A stretch of DNA of 64,000 nucleotides from JAIESQ01 sp964495375 (GCA_964495375.1 CAZBWM010000001.1:154818-218817), one strand, 5' to 3'; positions 17,714 through 26,691 are shown, numbered from the stretch's first letter. Notes: generated by a model not told the origin, from the letters alone. Numbers and translations: made by a program.

Positions 17714-18643
17714 TCAGCGGGGATTGTCCACTAGCGCCCGCATCTTACTCGGGACGTTGGTGATGATGCCGTCGACCCCTAATTCGACAAGCTCACTGGC
17801 GCGGCGGCGATCGTCGACCGTGTAGGCCCAGACGCGGTAGCCCCCGTTGTGCAACTTGTCGACGGCGGCGCGATCGAGGTCTTTTTCGCTCCAGCCAACG
17901 ACCTTGGCGCCGGTGCGCGCGATGGCGGCCAACCGCACGGGCGTGACTTCTTTACTCCCCAGCGCACCGAGCACCAGTTGCGGGGAGCGGTGGTGGCAAC
18001 CGGCCAGGTAATCCCAATCGAACGACTGCACGACAACGCGCGACACCAGACGTTTGCGCTCAAGCAGCTCAACGCATGTTTTCGCATCGCCCGCTTTACG
18101 CTCGATGAGCGTGACCGAGCGGGTTTGAATCAATTCTAGCGACTCTTCGAGCGTGGGTAGCCGGGTGCCGGCGAACTTGCGATTGAACCAACTTCCGGCG
18201 TCGAGCCTGAGCAGTTCGACGAGTGTCTTACTGTCGACGGCGATCTCGCGGCCGCCAAACACGGCTGCGGCGTCGGTCGTGCGATCGAGCGTGCCGTCGT
18301 GGATCACTAGCGGCATACCGTCGGATGTGTGGACGTAATCGAGCTCGACCAGATCACTATTGGCGTCGAGCGCCGCTTGGAAAGCCGGCAGCGTGTTCTC
18401 GGGAGCGTCGGCGCTGGCGCCGCGATGGGCGATCACCAGCACCCGCGGCTCGGCGACAAGAGCGGCGGCGACGGTTGGCGGTACCGCGGAGACAGAGGCG
18501 TCGGCAGCAGGCGCTTCCGCGGTAGGCGAAACGATTGCGCCGTCCTGTGCCAACAGTCGAGCAGGAGCTACGGCCCAGCAGGTCGCGATCAACCCAACAA
18601 GCAGAACCCTGAATAGCGAAATTCGTCGCCCCGCGAAACGCAC
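17714..18643 (-). CDS. Exported glycerophosphodiester phosphodiesterase
   Basis: 309 residues. A signal peptide (FRVLLVGLIATCWAVAPARL, cleavage near LAQDG) is followed by a linker and a GDPD TIM barrel from about residue 67. Catalytic and metal motifs are visible: AHRGASADAPENT (His 73), VELDYVHTSDG and VIHDGTLDRTT, then the C-terminal WTV-like segment WAYTVDDR and the GVDGIITNVP closing strand. The enzyme hydrolyses glycerophosphodiesters to glycerol-3-phosphate plus an alcohol, here in the periplasm. Its start is 19 bases after the frr stop, so it is probably the last gene of the rpsB operon. Confidence 0.95.
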   Translation of the reverse strand: MRFAGRRISLFRVLLVGLIATCWAVAPARLLAQDGAIVSPTAEAPAADASVSAVPPTVAAALVAEPRVLVIAHRGASADAPENTLPAFQAALDANSDLVELDYVHTSDGMPLVIHDGTLDRTTDAAAVFGGREIAVDSKTLVELLRLDAGSWFNRKFAGTRLPTLEESLELIQTRSVTLIERKAGDAKTCVELLERKRLVSRVVVQSFDWDYLAGCHHRSPQLVLGALGSKEVTPVRLAAIARTGAKVVGWSEKDLDRAAVDKLHNGGYRVWAYTVDDRRRASELVELGVDGIITNVPSKMRALVDNPR

Positions 18644-18662
18644 GGGTAGATCTCCGTGACCG

Positions 18663-19226
18663 CTAGTTCTCCATGACCTCAGCCTCTTTATGGCTGGCCA
18701 GATCGGAGACCTGATTCTCGTACGACTTGGTGAGCTCCTGAATCTGCTCTTTCACCTGATCGCGATCGTCTTCGGTGAGGATTTTGTCTTTCTGTTCTTG
18801 ATCGGCCAGCTTGTTGCCGTCGCGGCGGACGTTGCGGATCGCGACTTTGGCTTCTTCGGAAAGCTCTTTGATGCGGCCGACCAGTTTGCGGCGCGTTTCG
18901 GTGGATAGCGGCGGCACATTGATGCGCACCACGCGGCCGTCGTTCAGCGGCGTGAATCCAAGGTCGCTCGCCAGGATTGCCTTTTCAATATCTTTGAGCG
19001 TGCCGGGGTCGAACGGGCGAATCACGATCTGATTCCCCTCGGGCGAAACGCCGACCGACGCCAACTGCTTCATTGGCGTGGGCGAACCGTAGGCTGTCAC
19101 CCGAACCGAATCGACCAGGCCGGGATTCGCCCGACCGGTGCGGACACCAATCAGCGCCTGTTTGAGCACGGCCGCGGCCTTCTCCATCCGCTCTTCAACG
19201 TCCATCAAGATGTCGTCCGCGCTCAT
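18663..19226 (-). CDS. frr: Ribosome recycling factor
   Basis: 187 residues, the normal RRF length. It splits post-termination 70S complexes together with EF-G. Characteristic segments are visible: RTGRANPGLVDSV near residue 35, TPMKQLASV, FDPGTLKDIEKAI, the NVPPLSTETRRKLV loop and the VRNVRRDG-like segment IRNVRRDGNKL. Start at ATG 19226, overlapping the pyrH stop by four bases (ATGA), so the two are translationally coupled. It is the fourth gene of the rpsB-tsf-pyrH-frr order conserved in bacteria. Confidence 0.98.
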   Translation of the reverse strand: MSADDILMDVEERMEKAAAVLKQALIGVRTGRANPGLVDSVRVTAYGSPTPMKQLASVGVSPEGNQIVIRPFDPGTLKDIEKAILASDLGFTPLNDGRVVRINVPPLSTETRRKLVGRIKELSEEAKVAIRNVRRDGNKLADQEQKDKILTEDDRDQVKEQIQELTKSYENQVSDLASHKEAEVMEN

Positions 19227-20005
19227 GACTTGGCTCCCTCGGAAAGCGCCGCGCTGCGTTCGCGACTGCTGATTAGCGTGCCGACTTTGTCCCCCTGAAC
19301 GGCCCGCTCGATATTGCCAACCTTGTGGTAGTTGAAAACCAGGATCGGCATGTCGTGTTCCATGCATTGCGCGATGGCCGTGGGGTCCATGACACGGAGG
19401 TTTTGCTGTTGCACCTGGTGATAGGTTAGCTCGCTGTAGAGCACGGCGTGCGCGTTCTTTTCCGGGTCGTCGCTGTAGACGCCATCGACGCGCGTAGCCT
19501 TGAGCAGTACATCGGCCTCGAGCTCTAGAGCGCGTTGTGCCGCGGCCGTGTCAGTTGTCACGAAGGGGCTGCCGGTGCCGGCGGCCAGGAGCACGATACG
19601 CCCTTTTTCCAGGTGCCGGCGAGCGCGACGGCGGATGTACGGCTCAGCGACGGCTTCCATGCGAATGGCCGTGAGCAGGCGCGTTTGGCAGCCAAGCGAC
19701 TCGAGGGCGTCTTGCAGGGCCAGGCCGTTCATCACCGTGGCCAGCATGCCCATGTAGTGAGCCGTGGCTTCTTCAATGCCAGAGTTTCCCGACGTGAACT
19801 GGGCACCGCGAAGGATGTTGCCCCCCCCCATGACGATGGCCATTTGCACGCCGCGGCCGGCCGCACGCGACGTTTGCTCGGCCAGGTGCACCACCTCGTC
19901 CATGCTGATGCCGCGCTCGCCGGCCCGGCAGAAGCTCTGGCCAGAAATCTTGAGCACGACGCGGCGGGGCCGCGTGGTCGACTTATCGCGAGGGTGGGCG
20001 TTCAT
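19223..20005 (-). CDS. pyrH: Uridylate kinase
   Basis: 260 residues. It phosphorylates UMP to UDP in the cytoplasm and belongs to the amino-acid-kinase fold. Visible motifs are VVLKISGQSF at the N-terminus (usually LKLSGE; the Gln variant is noted), the glycine loop VMGGGNILRG, and TTDTAAAQRALELEADVLLK with the uridine/phosphate site. The ATG at 20005 gives an N-terminal extension of about 13 residues relative to compact homologues. It lies between tsf and frr; an 82-base gap before it contains a perfect hairpin. Confidence 0.97.
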   Translation of the reverse strand: MNAHPRDKSTTRPRRVVLKISGQSFCRAGERGISMDEVVHLAEQTSRAAGRGVQMAIVMGGGNILRGAQFTSGNSGIEEATAHYMGMLATVMNGLALQDALESLGCQTRLLTAIRMEAVAEPYIRRRARRHLEKGRIVLLAAGTGSPFVTTDTAAAQRALELEADVLLKATRVDGVYSDDPEKNAHAVLYSELTYHQVQQQNLRVMDPTAIAQCMEHDMPILVFNYHKVGNIERAVQGDKVGTLISSRERSAALSEGAKS

Positions 20006-20021
20006 GTGAAATCCATGTGCC

Positions 20022-20051
20022 TAAGCCCAGGGATGGCAATCCCTGGGCTTA
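20022..20051. repeat. Perfect 12-bp hairpin in the tsf-pyrH gap
   Basis: TAAGCCCAGGGA (20022-20033), a six-base loop, and TCCCTGGGCTTA (20040-20051). It occupies the intercistronic space inside an essential translation operon. It shares the CCCAGGG core with other intergenic palindromes here. It has no T tract in the direction of transcription, so it more likely affects mRNA stability or attenuates pyrH-frr than ends the transcript. Confidence 0.85.
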
Positions 20052-20087
20052 TCGATCGAGACTGCGCGGGTAGTCGACTGCGAGTCG

Positions 20088-20933
20088 TTATTCTTTGCCA
20101 AGGCGCCAGTAGACGAACTGCTTGACCGTGACGCCGTTTTCCTTGGCCAGTGCACCGACGGTCTTGGCCTCGTCCTTGATGAATGGCTGCTCACTTAGCA
20201 CCATCTCGGCGAAGAAGTTCCGCAGCCGACCTTCGACCATCTTGGCGATGATGTTGTCGGGCTTGCCTTCCTTGCGGGCGGCTTCGGAAAGAATCTCGCG
20301 TTCCTTGTTCACCAACTCGGGGTCGAGATCTTCCTTGCTGACCGCCTTGGGGTTCTTGGCGGCGATGTGCATGGCGATATCTTTGGCGACCGCCGGATCG
20401 ATCGGCTTGCCAGACGTACCAGCCAGTTCAACCAACACGCCGTACTCGCCGGTGTGGTGGGCATAGGCGCCAGCCGGTGCGAGAACTCGCTTCATGCGGC
20501 CGATGTTGAACACCTCGCGAATGCGGTTGCTCAAGTCGTCCTTCTGATCGCCGAGCGTTTGCTTGGGGTTCGACGGCGAGGGCTGCTTGAGCAGCTCTTC
20601 GGGCGTGGCCGCGCCGGGGCCGGTCGCCAGTTGCTTGGCCAGGTCGGTGGCCAGGCGCACGAAGTCCTCGTTGCCGACGACCGGCGCGCTTTCGCAGCGC
20701 AGCTCAACCATGGCGCCGACCCCCTTTTCGAGGTCGGTGTAGATACCCATCCGGCCGAAGTCGGTGCCACGGTCGGCCCGACTGGCCATGGTTTTCTTCC
20801 CCTTTTCACGCAAGCTCTTGATGGCCGCTTCCTGGTCGCCCCCCGACTCCACGAGCGCCTGCTTGCACTCCATCATGGGGAGGCCCGTCGAATCGCGAAG
20901 GGCCTTGACCGCCGCCGCCGTAATTTCAACCAC
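20088..20933 (-). CDS. tsf: Elongation factor Ts
   Basis: 281 residues from a GTG start at 20933 (VVEITAAAVKALRD), with GGAGAG seven bases upstream. EF-Ts is the nucleotide exchange factor for EF-Tu. The N-terminal UBA-like motif (LRDSTGLPMMECKQALVE) and the VELRCESAPVVGNEDFV core segment are diagnostic. The open frame extends 43 codons upstream without a family match, which supports the GTG. It lies downstream of rpsB with a 179-base gap. Confidence 0.97.
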   Translation of the reverse strand: MVEITAAAVKALRDSTGLPMMECKQALVESGGDQEAAIKSLREKGKKTMASRADRGTDFGRMGIYTDLEKGVGAMVELRCESAPVVGNEDFVRLATDLAKQLATGPGAATPEELLKQPSPSNPKQTLGDQKDDLSNRIREVFNIGRMKRVLAPAGAYAHHTGEYGVLVELAGTSGKPIDPAVAKDIAMHIAAKNPKAVSKEDLDPELVNKEREILSEAARKEGKPDNIIAKMVEGRLRNFFAEMVLSEQPFIKDEAKTVGALAKENGVTVKQFVYWRLGKE

Positions 20934-21112
20934 GGGAAATCTCTCCGCGTAAAAGTAGCCGCGGGCCCCAGAGGCGACCCAACCAAGAGTAGGTCGCCGG
21001 GGGCCACTGAATTGATTGTGATAGCACCGCGACGCGATCGCCTCGGGCGCTGCGATTTTCAAACGCTAGGCCGACCCTACGGCCGGCGCGAATCGAGCGA
21101 CACGCGTGCCTG

Positions 21113-21844
21113 CTAGTCCTTGGCCGGTTCGCCATCTTTGCCGACCGAAACGGCCGAAGCGGCCGAAGCCGTACCTTCGAGCACGGCATCGGCCAACTGA
21201 CGCATTACCAATTCGATCGACCGCACGCTGTCGTCGTTGCCCGGGATCGGCAAGTCGATCTGGTCGGGATCGCTATCGGTGTCGATCAGCGCCAAAGTCG
21301 TGATGCCGAGCCGGCGCGCTTCTTTGACGGCATTGGCCTCTTTGCGAGGATCGACCACCACCAGGCACTCAGGCAGGCGATTGAGCAGGCGGATGCCGTT
21401 GAGGTTGCGCGACATCTTGCGATACTCGCGCTTGAGCGTCGACTGCATCTTCTTCGAGTAGCCGTGCATGTTTTCGCTGGGAATCAGCTTATCAAGCTCT
21501 TCCAAGCGGCCCAATCGGCTGCGAATCGTGCGGAAGTTGGTGAGCGTGCCGCCGAGCCAGCGTTCGCTGACATACGGCATGCGGCAGCGCTGCGACTCGC
21601 GCTCGATCGTTTCGGCGGCCTGCTTCTTGGTGCCGATGAAGAGCACCAGGCTGCCGTTCGAAACGATATTGGTGAGGTATTTTTTGGCCCGGATCAAGCC
21701 GCGGATCGTCTCCCGCACATCGATGATGTGGATGAGGTTCCGCCGGGCGTAGATGTACGGACGCATCTTCGGATTCCACCGGCTGGCCCGATGTCCGAAG
21801 TGCACGCCCGCCTCGATCAGCTCCTTAACAAGCACGGTCGACAA
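21113..21844 (-). CDS. rpsB: 30S ribosomal protein S2
   Basis: 243 residues. S2 binds 16S rRNA at the back of the small subunit. Conserved segments: VKELIEAGVHFGHRASRWNPKM, IYARRNLIHIID, VLFIGTKKQAAE, RWLGGTLTNFRTI and VVVDPRKEANAVKEA. The start appears to be TTG at 21844 with GAGGAG nine bases upstream; an in-frame GTG three codons later is the alternative. It is the first gene of the minus-strand operon rpsB-tsf-pyrH-frr plus the phosphodiesterase gene. Confidence 0.98.
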   Translation of the reverse strand: MSTVLVKELIEAGVHFGHRASRWNPKMRPYIYARRNLIHIIDVRETIRGLIRAKKYLTNIVSNGSLVLFIGTKKQAAETIERESQRCRMPYVSERWLGGTLTNFRTIRSRLGRLEELDKLIPSENMHGYSKKMQSTLKREYRKMSRNLNGIRLLNRLPECLVVVDPRKEANAVKEARRLGITTLALIDTDSDPDQIDLPIPGNDDSVRSIELVMRQLADAVLEGTASAASAVSVGKDGEPAKD

Positions 21845-22222
21845 GACTCGAAACTCCTCAAAAAGCTAGCGGCCTGGCTGGTGCCGGCCGCTATGACGGT
21901 TAATACGTGACGGTGAAGATCCAAAAAAACGGTAAGCGACTTCCGGCCAACCAAGCGCCAGTGCCGCGTGATATTGAGAGCACAGTCGTCTGGCCGGGGT
22001 GCTTACCCTTCGGCAGACGAACCGCTGCTACCCCCCATTGGGAAGCACGTAAATCTAACGGCACGGCCAGATAGCGTCAACCACGCGGCTGGGCCGCGCT
22101 TCGGCCCTTCGGCGTGCCTGCGGGCGTGCCGCGAACCGAACGTCAGAAGTTACTTGACTTTGGCCAGGAAACCAGGAATACTACAATAGTTTCTTGCGTA
22201 CCCTGTTCATCGAACTCGAACA
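21845..22222. other. Divergent promoter region, rpsB / TetR regulator
   Basis: 378 bases between divergent genes. It must contain the rpsB operon promoter and leader on the minus strand and the TetR-gene promoter on the plus strand. I could not assign the rpsB promoter with confidence; a run of seven A (21923-21929, T on the minus strand) lies about 80 bases before rpsB. Confidence 0.5.
22160..22187 (+). promoter_or_regulatory. Possible promoter and operator of the export operon
   Basis: TTGGCC (22160-22165) and TACAAT (22182-22187) are separated by 16 bases, 35 bases before the TetR ATG. A weak inverted repeat GAAAC...GTTTC straddles the -10 element. Autoregulation by the TetR protein would fit such an arrangement, but the arms are only five bases. 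Confidence 0.35.
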
Positions 22223-22852
22223 ATGTCCGCCAAATCGAGCGCAACCGCCGAGAAGCCGGTCGACTCCGCGGTGATCGCCCGCATCGTGGCCGCCGCCCGA
22301 CAGCACTTCTTCGCCCATGGCGTCCGCAGCGTGACGATGGACGACCTGGCTCGCGAGCTGGGGATGAGCAAGAAGACGCTTTATGCCTGCTTCCCCAGCA
22401 AAGAGGCCCTGCTTGAGGCGGTGATCAACGACAAATTTCAGGGGATGAAAAGCGAGTTGGAGAAGATTGCCGCCGCCGATCAGGCAAGTTTCCCCGAAGC
22501 GCTCCAGCGGCTTTTGGCTTGCTTGCAAAGCCAGGCAGCCGAGATCCAACCGTCGATGATCCGCGATCTCCGGCTCGTGAATCCCGAGGTATTCAAACGG
22601 GTCGAAACGCTGCGGGCCCAACTGATTCAACAGCACTTCGGCCGCATCTTCGCCCAGGGGCAACAGGCGGGCGTGATCCGCACCGACATTTCGGCCGCGC
22701 TGATGGTGCAAATTCTGTTGGCCGCCGTGCAGGCAATCATGAACCCTGCCGGTATCTCGGCGTTGAACCTCACTCCGCAGGCAGGCATTTCGGCGATCGT
22801 TTCGGTCGTGCTCAATGGCGTCGTCGTCCAACCGAGGAGCTCGGGGCAATGA
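22223..22852 (+). CDS. TetR family transcriptional regulator
   Basis: 209 residues. The N-terminal helix-turn-helix is clear: ARQHFFAHGVRSVTMDDLA followed by ELGMSKKTLYACFPSKEALLE (about residues 25-70). The remainder is the helical ligand-binding/dimerisation domain. Its stop overlaps the ATG of the membrane fusion protein by four bases, and four genes run together (TetR, HlyD, ABC ATPase, ABC-2 permease). This matches the E. coli cecR-ybhGFSR arrangement, where the regulator controls the exporter. The ligand is unknown. Confidence 0.95.
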   Translation: MSAKSSATAEKPVDSAVIARIVAAARQHFFAHGVRSVTMDDLARELGMSKKTLYACFPSKEALLEAVINDKFQGMKSELEKIAAADQASFPEALQRLLACLQSQAAEIQPSMIRDLRLVNPEVFKRVETLRAQLIQQHFGRIFAQGQQAGVIRTDISAALMVQILLAAVQAIMNPAGISALNLTPQAGISAIVSVVLNGVVVQPRSSGQ

Positions 22853-23826
22853 TCGGCAAGCTCCCATCGCGATCAATCTTCTTCGCCGGAGTGCTGGCGT
22901 TGCTACCGGGTTTTACGAGTTGTCAACGGGCCGACGTCGATCGCGTGCAGGGCTACGTCGAAGGAGAGTTCGTCTACGTCGCGTCGCCGATGCCCGGCGC
23001 CCTGCTGGAATTGAACGTGCGCCGCGGTGAGCACGTGGAGGCGGGCGATCCTCTCTTCGCGCTCGACGATGCTGAGGAACGGGCCGCTCGCGACGAAGCC
23101 GCCGGCCGGCTGGCGCAGGCCCGCGCGAGCCTGACCGACGCCACCAAGGGGCAACGCCCGACTGAAATCGAATCGCTGCAAGCGCAGATCGAACACGCAC
23201 GAGTCGCGCTCGAACTGTCGCAGAGCGAGCTGACACGCCACGAAAAGTTGATCGTCTCGCGCGCCACGTCGATTGAAGAAATCGAACGCTTGCGAGCCAA
23301 GGTCTCGCAAGATCGTAAGCGAGTCGCGCAGCTCGAGGCCGACCTGAAAACCGCTCTGCTTGGTGCCCGCAGCGATCAAATTGCCGCCGCCGAGGCACTC
23401 GTCGGCTCGCTCGAAGCCGCCTTGGTGCGGGCCGAATGGGAACTTGGTCAGTCGCGACAAGTCGCGCCGCAGTCCGGCGTCGTCTTCGACACCATTTATC
23501 GGCAGGGGGAATGGGTCGCGGCCGGCAAGCCGGTCGTCGTGCTGCTGCCGCCCGAGAACATCAAGGTGCGTGCATTTGTCTCGCAGCAGCGCGTCGGCTC
23601 GTTGCAGTTGGGGGAAACGGTTCGCGTGCTGGTCGACGGCGTACCTGAGCCGTTCGAGGGGAAGCTGAGCTTCATTTCGCCGAAGGCAGAGTACACACCG
23701 CCGGTGATCTATAGCCAAGAGAATCGGAACAAGCTGGTATTTCTGGTCGAGATTCATTTCGCGCCCGAAATCGCCGCGCGGCTGCACCCCGGTCAGCCAG
23801 TCGACGTGCAACTGGGAGGACGTTGA
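22849..23826 (+). CDS. HlyD/YbhG-type membrane fusion protein
   Basis: 325 residues from ATG 22849, overlapping the TetR stop (ATGA). The N-terminus (FFAGVLALLPGFTSC) is a signal sequence ending in a lipobox-like FTSC, so it may be a lipoprotein. The barrel-sandwich (YVASPMPGALLELNVRRGEHV, later QSGVVFDTIYRQGEWVAAG) flanks a coiled coil at about residues 78-195. It would connect the inner-membrane ABC exporter to the outer envelope. An open frame upstream to 22519 is a shadow of the TetR gene. Confidence 0.93.
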   Translation: MIGKLPSRSIFFAGVLALLPGFTSCQRADVDRVQGYVEGEFVYVASPMPGALLELNVRRGEHVEAGDPLFALDDAEERAARDEAAGRLAQARASLTDATKGQRPTEIESLQAQIEHARVALELSQSELTRHEKLIVSRATSIEEIERLRAKVSQDRKRVAQLEADLKTALLGARSDQIAAAEALVGSLEAALVRAEWELGQSRQVAPQSGVVFDTIYRQGEWVAAGKPVVVLLPPENIKVRAFVSQQRVGSLQLGETVRVLVDGVPEPFEGKLSFISPKAEYTPPVIYSQENRNKLVFLVEIHFAPEIAARLHPGQPVDVQLGGR

Positions 23827-24752
23827 TGTCTGCCGAGCTGGCGATCGACGTCGCGGGGATGACCAAGCGTTTCGGCAAGCGGGTCGCGGTCGATCACATC
23901 GACTTGCAGGTTCACAGCGGTGAAATCTGCGGGTTTCTCGGCCCCAACGGTAGTGGAAAGACGACATTTCTGCGGATGCTCTGTGGGTTATTGCGTGCCG
24001 ACGACGGGCACGGCACCTGCCTGGGGTACGACGTGATTCGCGAAAGCGCCGCCATCAAGCGGCACGTCGGCTACATGACGCAGAAGTTTACGTTTTGGGA
24101 AGACCTCAGCATTGCGGAGAACCTCGACTTCGCCGCGCGGATGTATGCGATTGCCGATCGTCGGGCGGCGGTGCAGGCGAGCCTTGAACGGCTCGGGCTC
24201 ACAGCGCGCAAAACTCAGTTGGCCGGCGAATTGTCCGGTGGCTGGAAACAGCGGCTGGCGCTGGCCGCCTGCTTGATTCACGAGCCGCTGCTGCTGCTGC
24301 TCGACGAGCCGACCGCCGGCGTCGACCCCAAAGCGCGGCGCGAATTCTGGACCGAGATCCATCAACTGGCTGGCGAAGGACTGACGGTGCTGGTCACGAC
24401 ACACTACATGGACGAGGCCGAACGCTGCCATCGGTTGGCCTACATCCTCAATGGCCATTTGCTGACGAACGGAACCGTGGCCGAGGTGATGGCTCAAGCG
24501 GGCCTGGCTACCTGGCAGATTCGCGGCCCGAACTTGAGCGCATTGAGCCAGCGGCTCGCCGGCTTGCCGGGTGTCGATCAGGTGGCCGCTTTTGGCACGG
24601 CGCTGCATGTCAGCGGCGACGACGCCGCGCAACTCGAGCGCACGCTCGCGCCGTTCCGCACGCCCGAGGTCGACGTGCTCCGCATCGAGCCGGGCCTGGA
24701 AGACGTGTTCATTCATCTCACCGAGCGTGCGAATCAGCGGGTCGCGACATGA
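23826..24752 (+). CDS. ABC exporter ATP-binding subunit
   Basis: 308 residues. Walker A GPNGSGKTT near residue 38, signature LSGGWKQR near 136 (Trp in the usual Q/M position), Walker B LLLLLDEPTAGVDP near 158 and the switch His in VTTHYMDEAE. The C-terminal 80 residues form the extension usual in drug/YbhF-type exporters. TGATG overlap with the upstream gene and ATGA overlap with the permease show translational coupling. It energises the ABC-2 permease encoded next. Unlike YbhF, it has a single nucleotide-binding domain, so it should act as a dimer. Confidence 0.96.
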   Translation: MSAELAIDVAGMTKRFGKRVAVDHIDLQVHSGEICGFLGPNGSGKTTFLRMLCGLLRADDGHGTCLGYDVIRESAAIKRHVGYMTQKFTFWEDLSIAENLDFAARMYAIADRRAAVQASLERLGLTARKTQLAGELSGGWKQRLALAACLIHEPLLLLLDEPTAGVDPKARREFWTEIHQLAGEGLTVLVTTHYMDEAERCHRLAYILNGHLLTNGTVAEVMAQAGLATWQIRGPNLSALSQRLAGLPGVDQVAAFGTALHVSGDDAAQLERTLAPFRTPEVDVLRIEPGLEDVFIHLTERANQRVAT

Positions 24753-25891
24753 GCCTGACCGAGCGATTCTCGTTCGCGCGTCTGGGCGCCATGGTCTGGA
24801 AAGAATTCATCCAGATGCGGCGCGACCGCCTGACGTTCGGCATGATGATCGGCATTCCGATGATCCAGCTCGTGTTGTTCGGGTTTGCGATCAATTCCGA
24901 TCCCAAGCACCTGCCGACCGCTGTGCTCCTGGCCGATCACGGGCCGCAAGGGCGCACGCTGCTGCAAGCGATGAAGAACAGCAGCTACTTCGATTTCGCG
25001 AAAGTCGTCGACACCGAACAGGCCGCGCACGACGCGCTCGCCCGAGGCGAAGTGCTGTTCGTCGTCACCATCCCTGAGGATTTCAGCCGCGACCTGCTGC
25101 GCGGCGAGCGGCCCGTGCTGCTGGTCGAGGCCGACGCCACCGACCCCGCGGCGACCAGCAACGCGATTGGCTCGCTGCGCACTGTGGTCGACACGGCGCT
25201 CGCCCGCGATCTGCAAGGCCCGTTGGCCTCGTTGGCCTCGACCAGCGACCCCGTCGAGCTGCGCATCCACGCCCATTACAACCCCGACGCCAACACGCAG
25301 TTCAATATCGTGCCCGGGCTGATGGGCGTGATCCTCACGATGACGATGGTCATCATCACGGGCCTGGCCATCACCCGCGAACGGGAGCGCGGCACGATGG
25401 AAAACCTACTCTCGATGCCAACGCGCCCTCTGGAAGTGATGCTCGGCAAGATCATCCCTTATATCGCGGTCGGCTACGTGCAGGTGGGCTTGATCCTGCT
25501 GGCGGCCAAGGTGCTCTTCCACGTGCCGATGTACGGCAACCTGGGGCTGCTGCTAGTGGCGGCCTTCTTGTTCATTCTGGCCAACCTGGCGGTCGGCATC
25601 ACGTTTTCGACGGTCGTCAAGAACCAACTGCAGGCGATGCAGATGTCGTTCTTCTTCTTTCTGCCGTCGATTTTGCTGTCGGGGTTCATGTTCCCATTCC
25701 GCGGCATGCCGGGCTGGGCGCAGGTGATCGGCGAGTGCTTGCCGTTGACGCACTTCTTGCGGATCGTGCGCGGCATTCTACTGAAGGGGAACGGACTGCC
25801 GGAGATCGCGGCCGAGCTGTGGGCGATCGCGCTGTTCACCCTGTTGGCACTCACGATCGGCGTGAAGCGCTACCGGCAGACGCTGGACTAG
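24749..25891 (+). CDS. ABC-2 type permease (YbhS/YbhR family)
   Basis: 380 residues. One N-terminal helix (LTFGMMIGIPMIQLVLFGFAI) is followed by a periplasmic domain of about 130 residues and five further helices. The family marker ITRERERGTMENLLSMP is at about residues 209-225. The C-terminal FFFLPSILLSGFMFPFRGMP is typical of ABC2_membrane_3. Only one permease gene is present against two in ybhSR, so a homodimer is expected. The exported compound is unknown; related systems export antibiotics or lipophilic cations. Confidence 0.95.
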   Translation: MSLTERFSFARLGAMVWKEFIQMRRDRLTFGMMIGIPMIQLVLFGFAINSDPKHLPTAVLLADHGPQGRTLLQAMKNSSYFDFAKVVDTEQAAHDALARGEVLFVVTIPEDFSRDLLRGERPVLLVEADATDPAATSNAIGSLRTVVDTALARDLQGPLASLASTSDPVELRIHAHYNPDANTQFNIVPGLMGVILTMTMVIITGLAITRERERGTMENLLSMPTRPLEVMLGKIIPYIAVGYVQVGLILLAAKVLFHVPMYGNLGLLLVAAFLFILANLAVGITFSTVVKNQLQAMQMSFFFFLPSILLSGFMFPFRGMPGWAQVIGECLPLTHFLRIVRGILLKGNGLPEIAAELWAIALFTLLALTIGVKRYRQTLD

Positions 25892-25977
25892 CGATCGGGG
25901 ATTGCGCTCGTTTACTCCTTTCGATTGCTCTCCTGCTCACCTGATCCACTCCTCACCTGCTCTCGCCGGCACGGCGC

Positions 25978-26170
25978 CCCCTCTTCTATAAAGTGTTCCG
26001 GGATTTTGCGTCCGAACCGTCCGAAGTTCTTGATATTGGACCCGAACTCGCATAGACGGCACAACTTGGAGCGATGACGGCTCGCGGCATTTTGCGTCCG
26101 ATCCACCGTCCGACTTGCGTCCGACGACAGGCGTTTGCGTCCGAAGCCTGTCGAGGTTACGAGAGCTAAA
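25978..26170. repeat. GCGTCCGAA repeat element (family C, copy 1)
   Basis: Begins with a 49-base segment (25978-26026: CCCCTCTTCTATAAAGTGTT, then CCGGGATTTTGCG and two CCGAA words) shared with 60558-60606 with three differences. It continues with several spaced GCGTCCGA words to 26145. In this copy the repeated word ends CCGA; in the other copy it ends CCTA throughout. Confidence 0.8.
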
Positions 26171-26215
26171 CAGCCCACGCATCGTCACGGTCTTACGATC
26201 TCAACGAGATCGAAG

Positions 26216-26254
26216 CTCTCAGCCCAGCGGTTGTCGCGCAGCGACTACCCTGGG
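26216..26254 (-). repeat. CCCAGGGTAGTCGC palindrome (family D, copy 1)
   Basis: Reverse-oriented copy of the palindromes at 63738 and 63948. The core GGTTGTCGCGCAGCGACTACC is self-complementary around GCGC. Confidence 0.8.
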
Positions 26255-26396
26255 TTCGCGAATGCCGAACGACCGCGCCAACTCTGAAAGAGTTGCAGCA
26301 GGGCACCAAGCGATTCGCGCCGATTGCCGAGCCGTGGCCCACCCAGACAAAATCCTCCTTCGTGTCGTTGTGTCGTTGTGGTGGATCTCACCTTTG

Positions 26397-26460
26397 CGCA
26401 ACGGGAGCGGGCTCGCCGAGGTCTTTCAATCCCACGGCGAACAAGCTTCCACGTCACTCG
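26397..26460. repeat. 64-base degenerate direct repeat, copy 1
   Basis: Contains GAGCGGGCTCGCCGAGGT and CACGGCGAACAAGCTTC. It is repeated at 26692-26756 with a handful of substitutions. No open frame is conserved between the two copies. Confidence 0.75.
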
Positions 26461-26532
26461 CGCATCAACGCCAACCGAGCACTGGCAGAGCCAGTGGCAC
26501 CCGGCGACGAATCGCAGCGCGCGCCCGCACGA

Positions 26533-26563
26533 GCTAGCGCGCGGGATAAATCCCGCGGCTAAC
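26533..26563 (+). repeat. Short palindromic repeat, family A (single)
   Basis: GCTAGCGCGCGGGATAAATC followed by CCGCGGCTAAC. It has the GGGA/TCCC inner stem; no partner copy lies within 200 bases. Confidence 0.85.
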
Positions 26564-26691
26564 AGGTAATCTCCCTGGCATCGTTGTGGTCGACTGCACG
26601 TGCGCGCAGCGCCGCAGGGGGACGGGAGTCCTTCCTGTCGGCGCGTGTGCAGTCGACAACGCCGAGAACCGGAACGACTCCAGTCCCCGGC

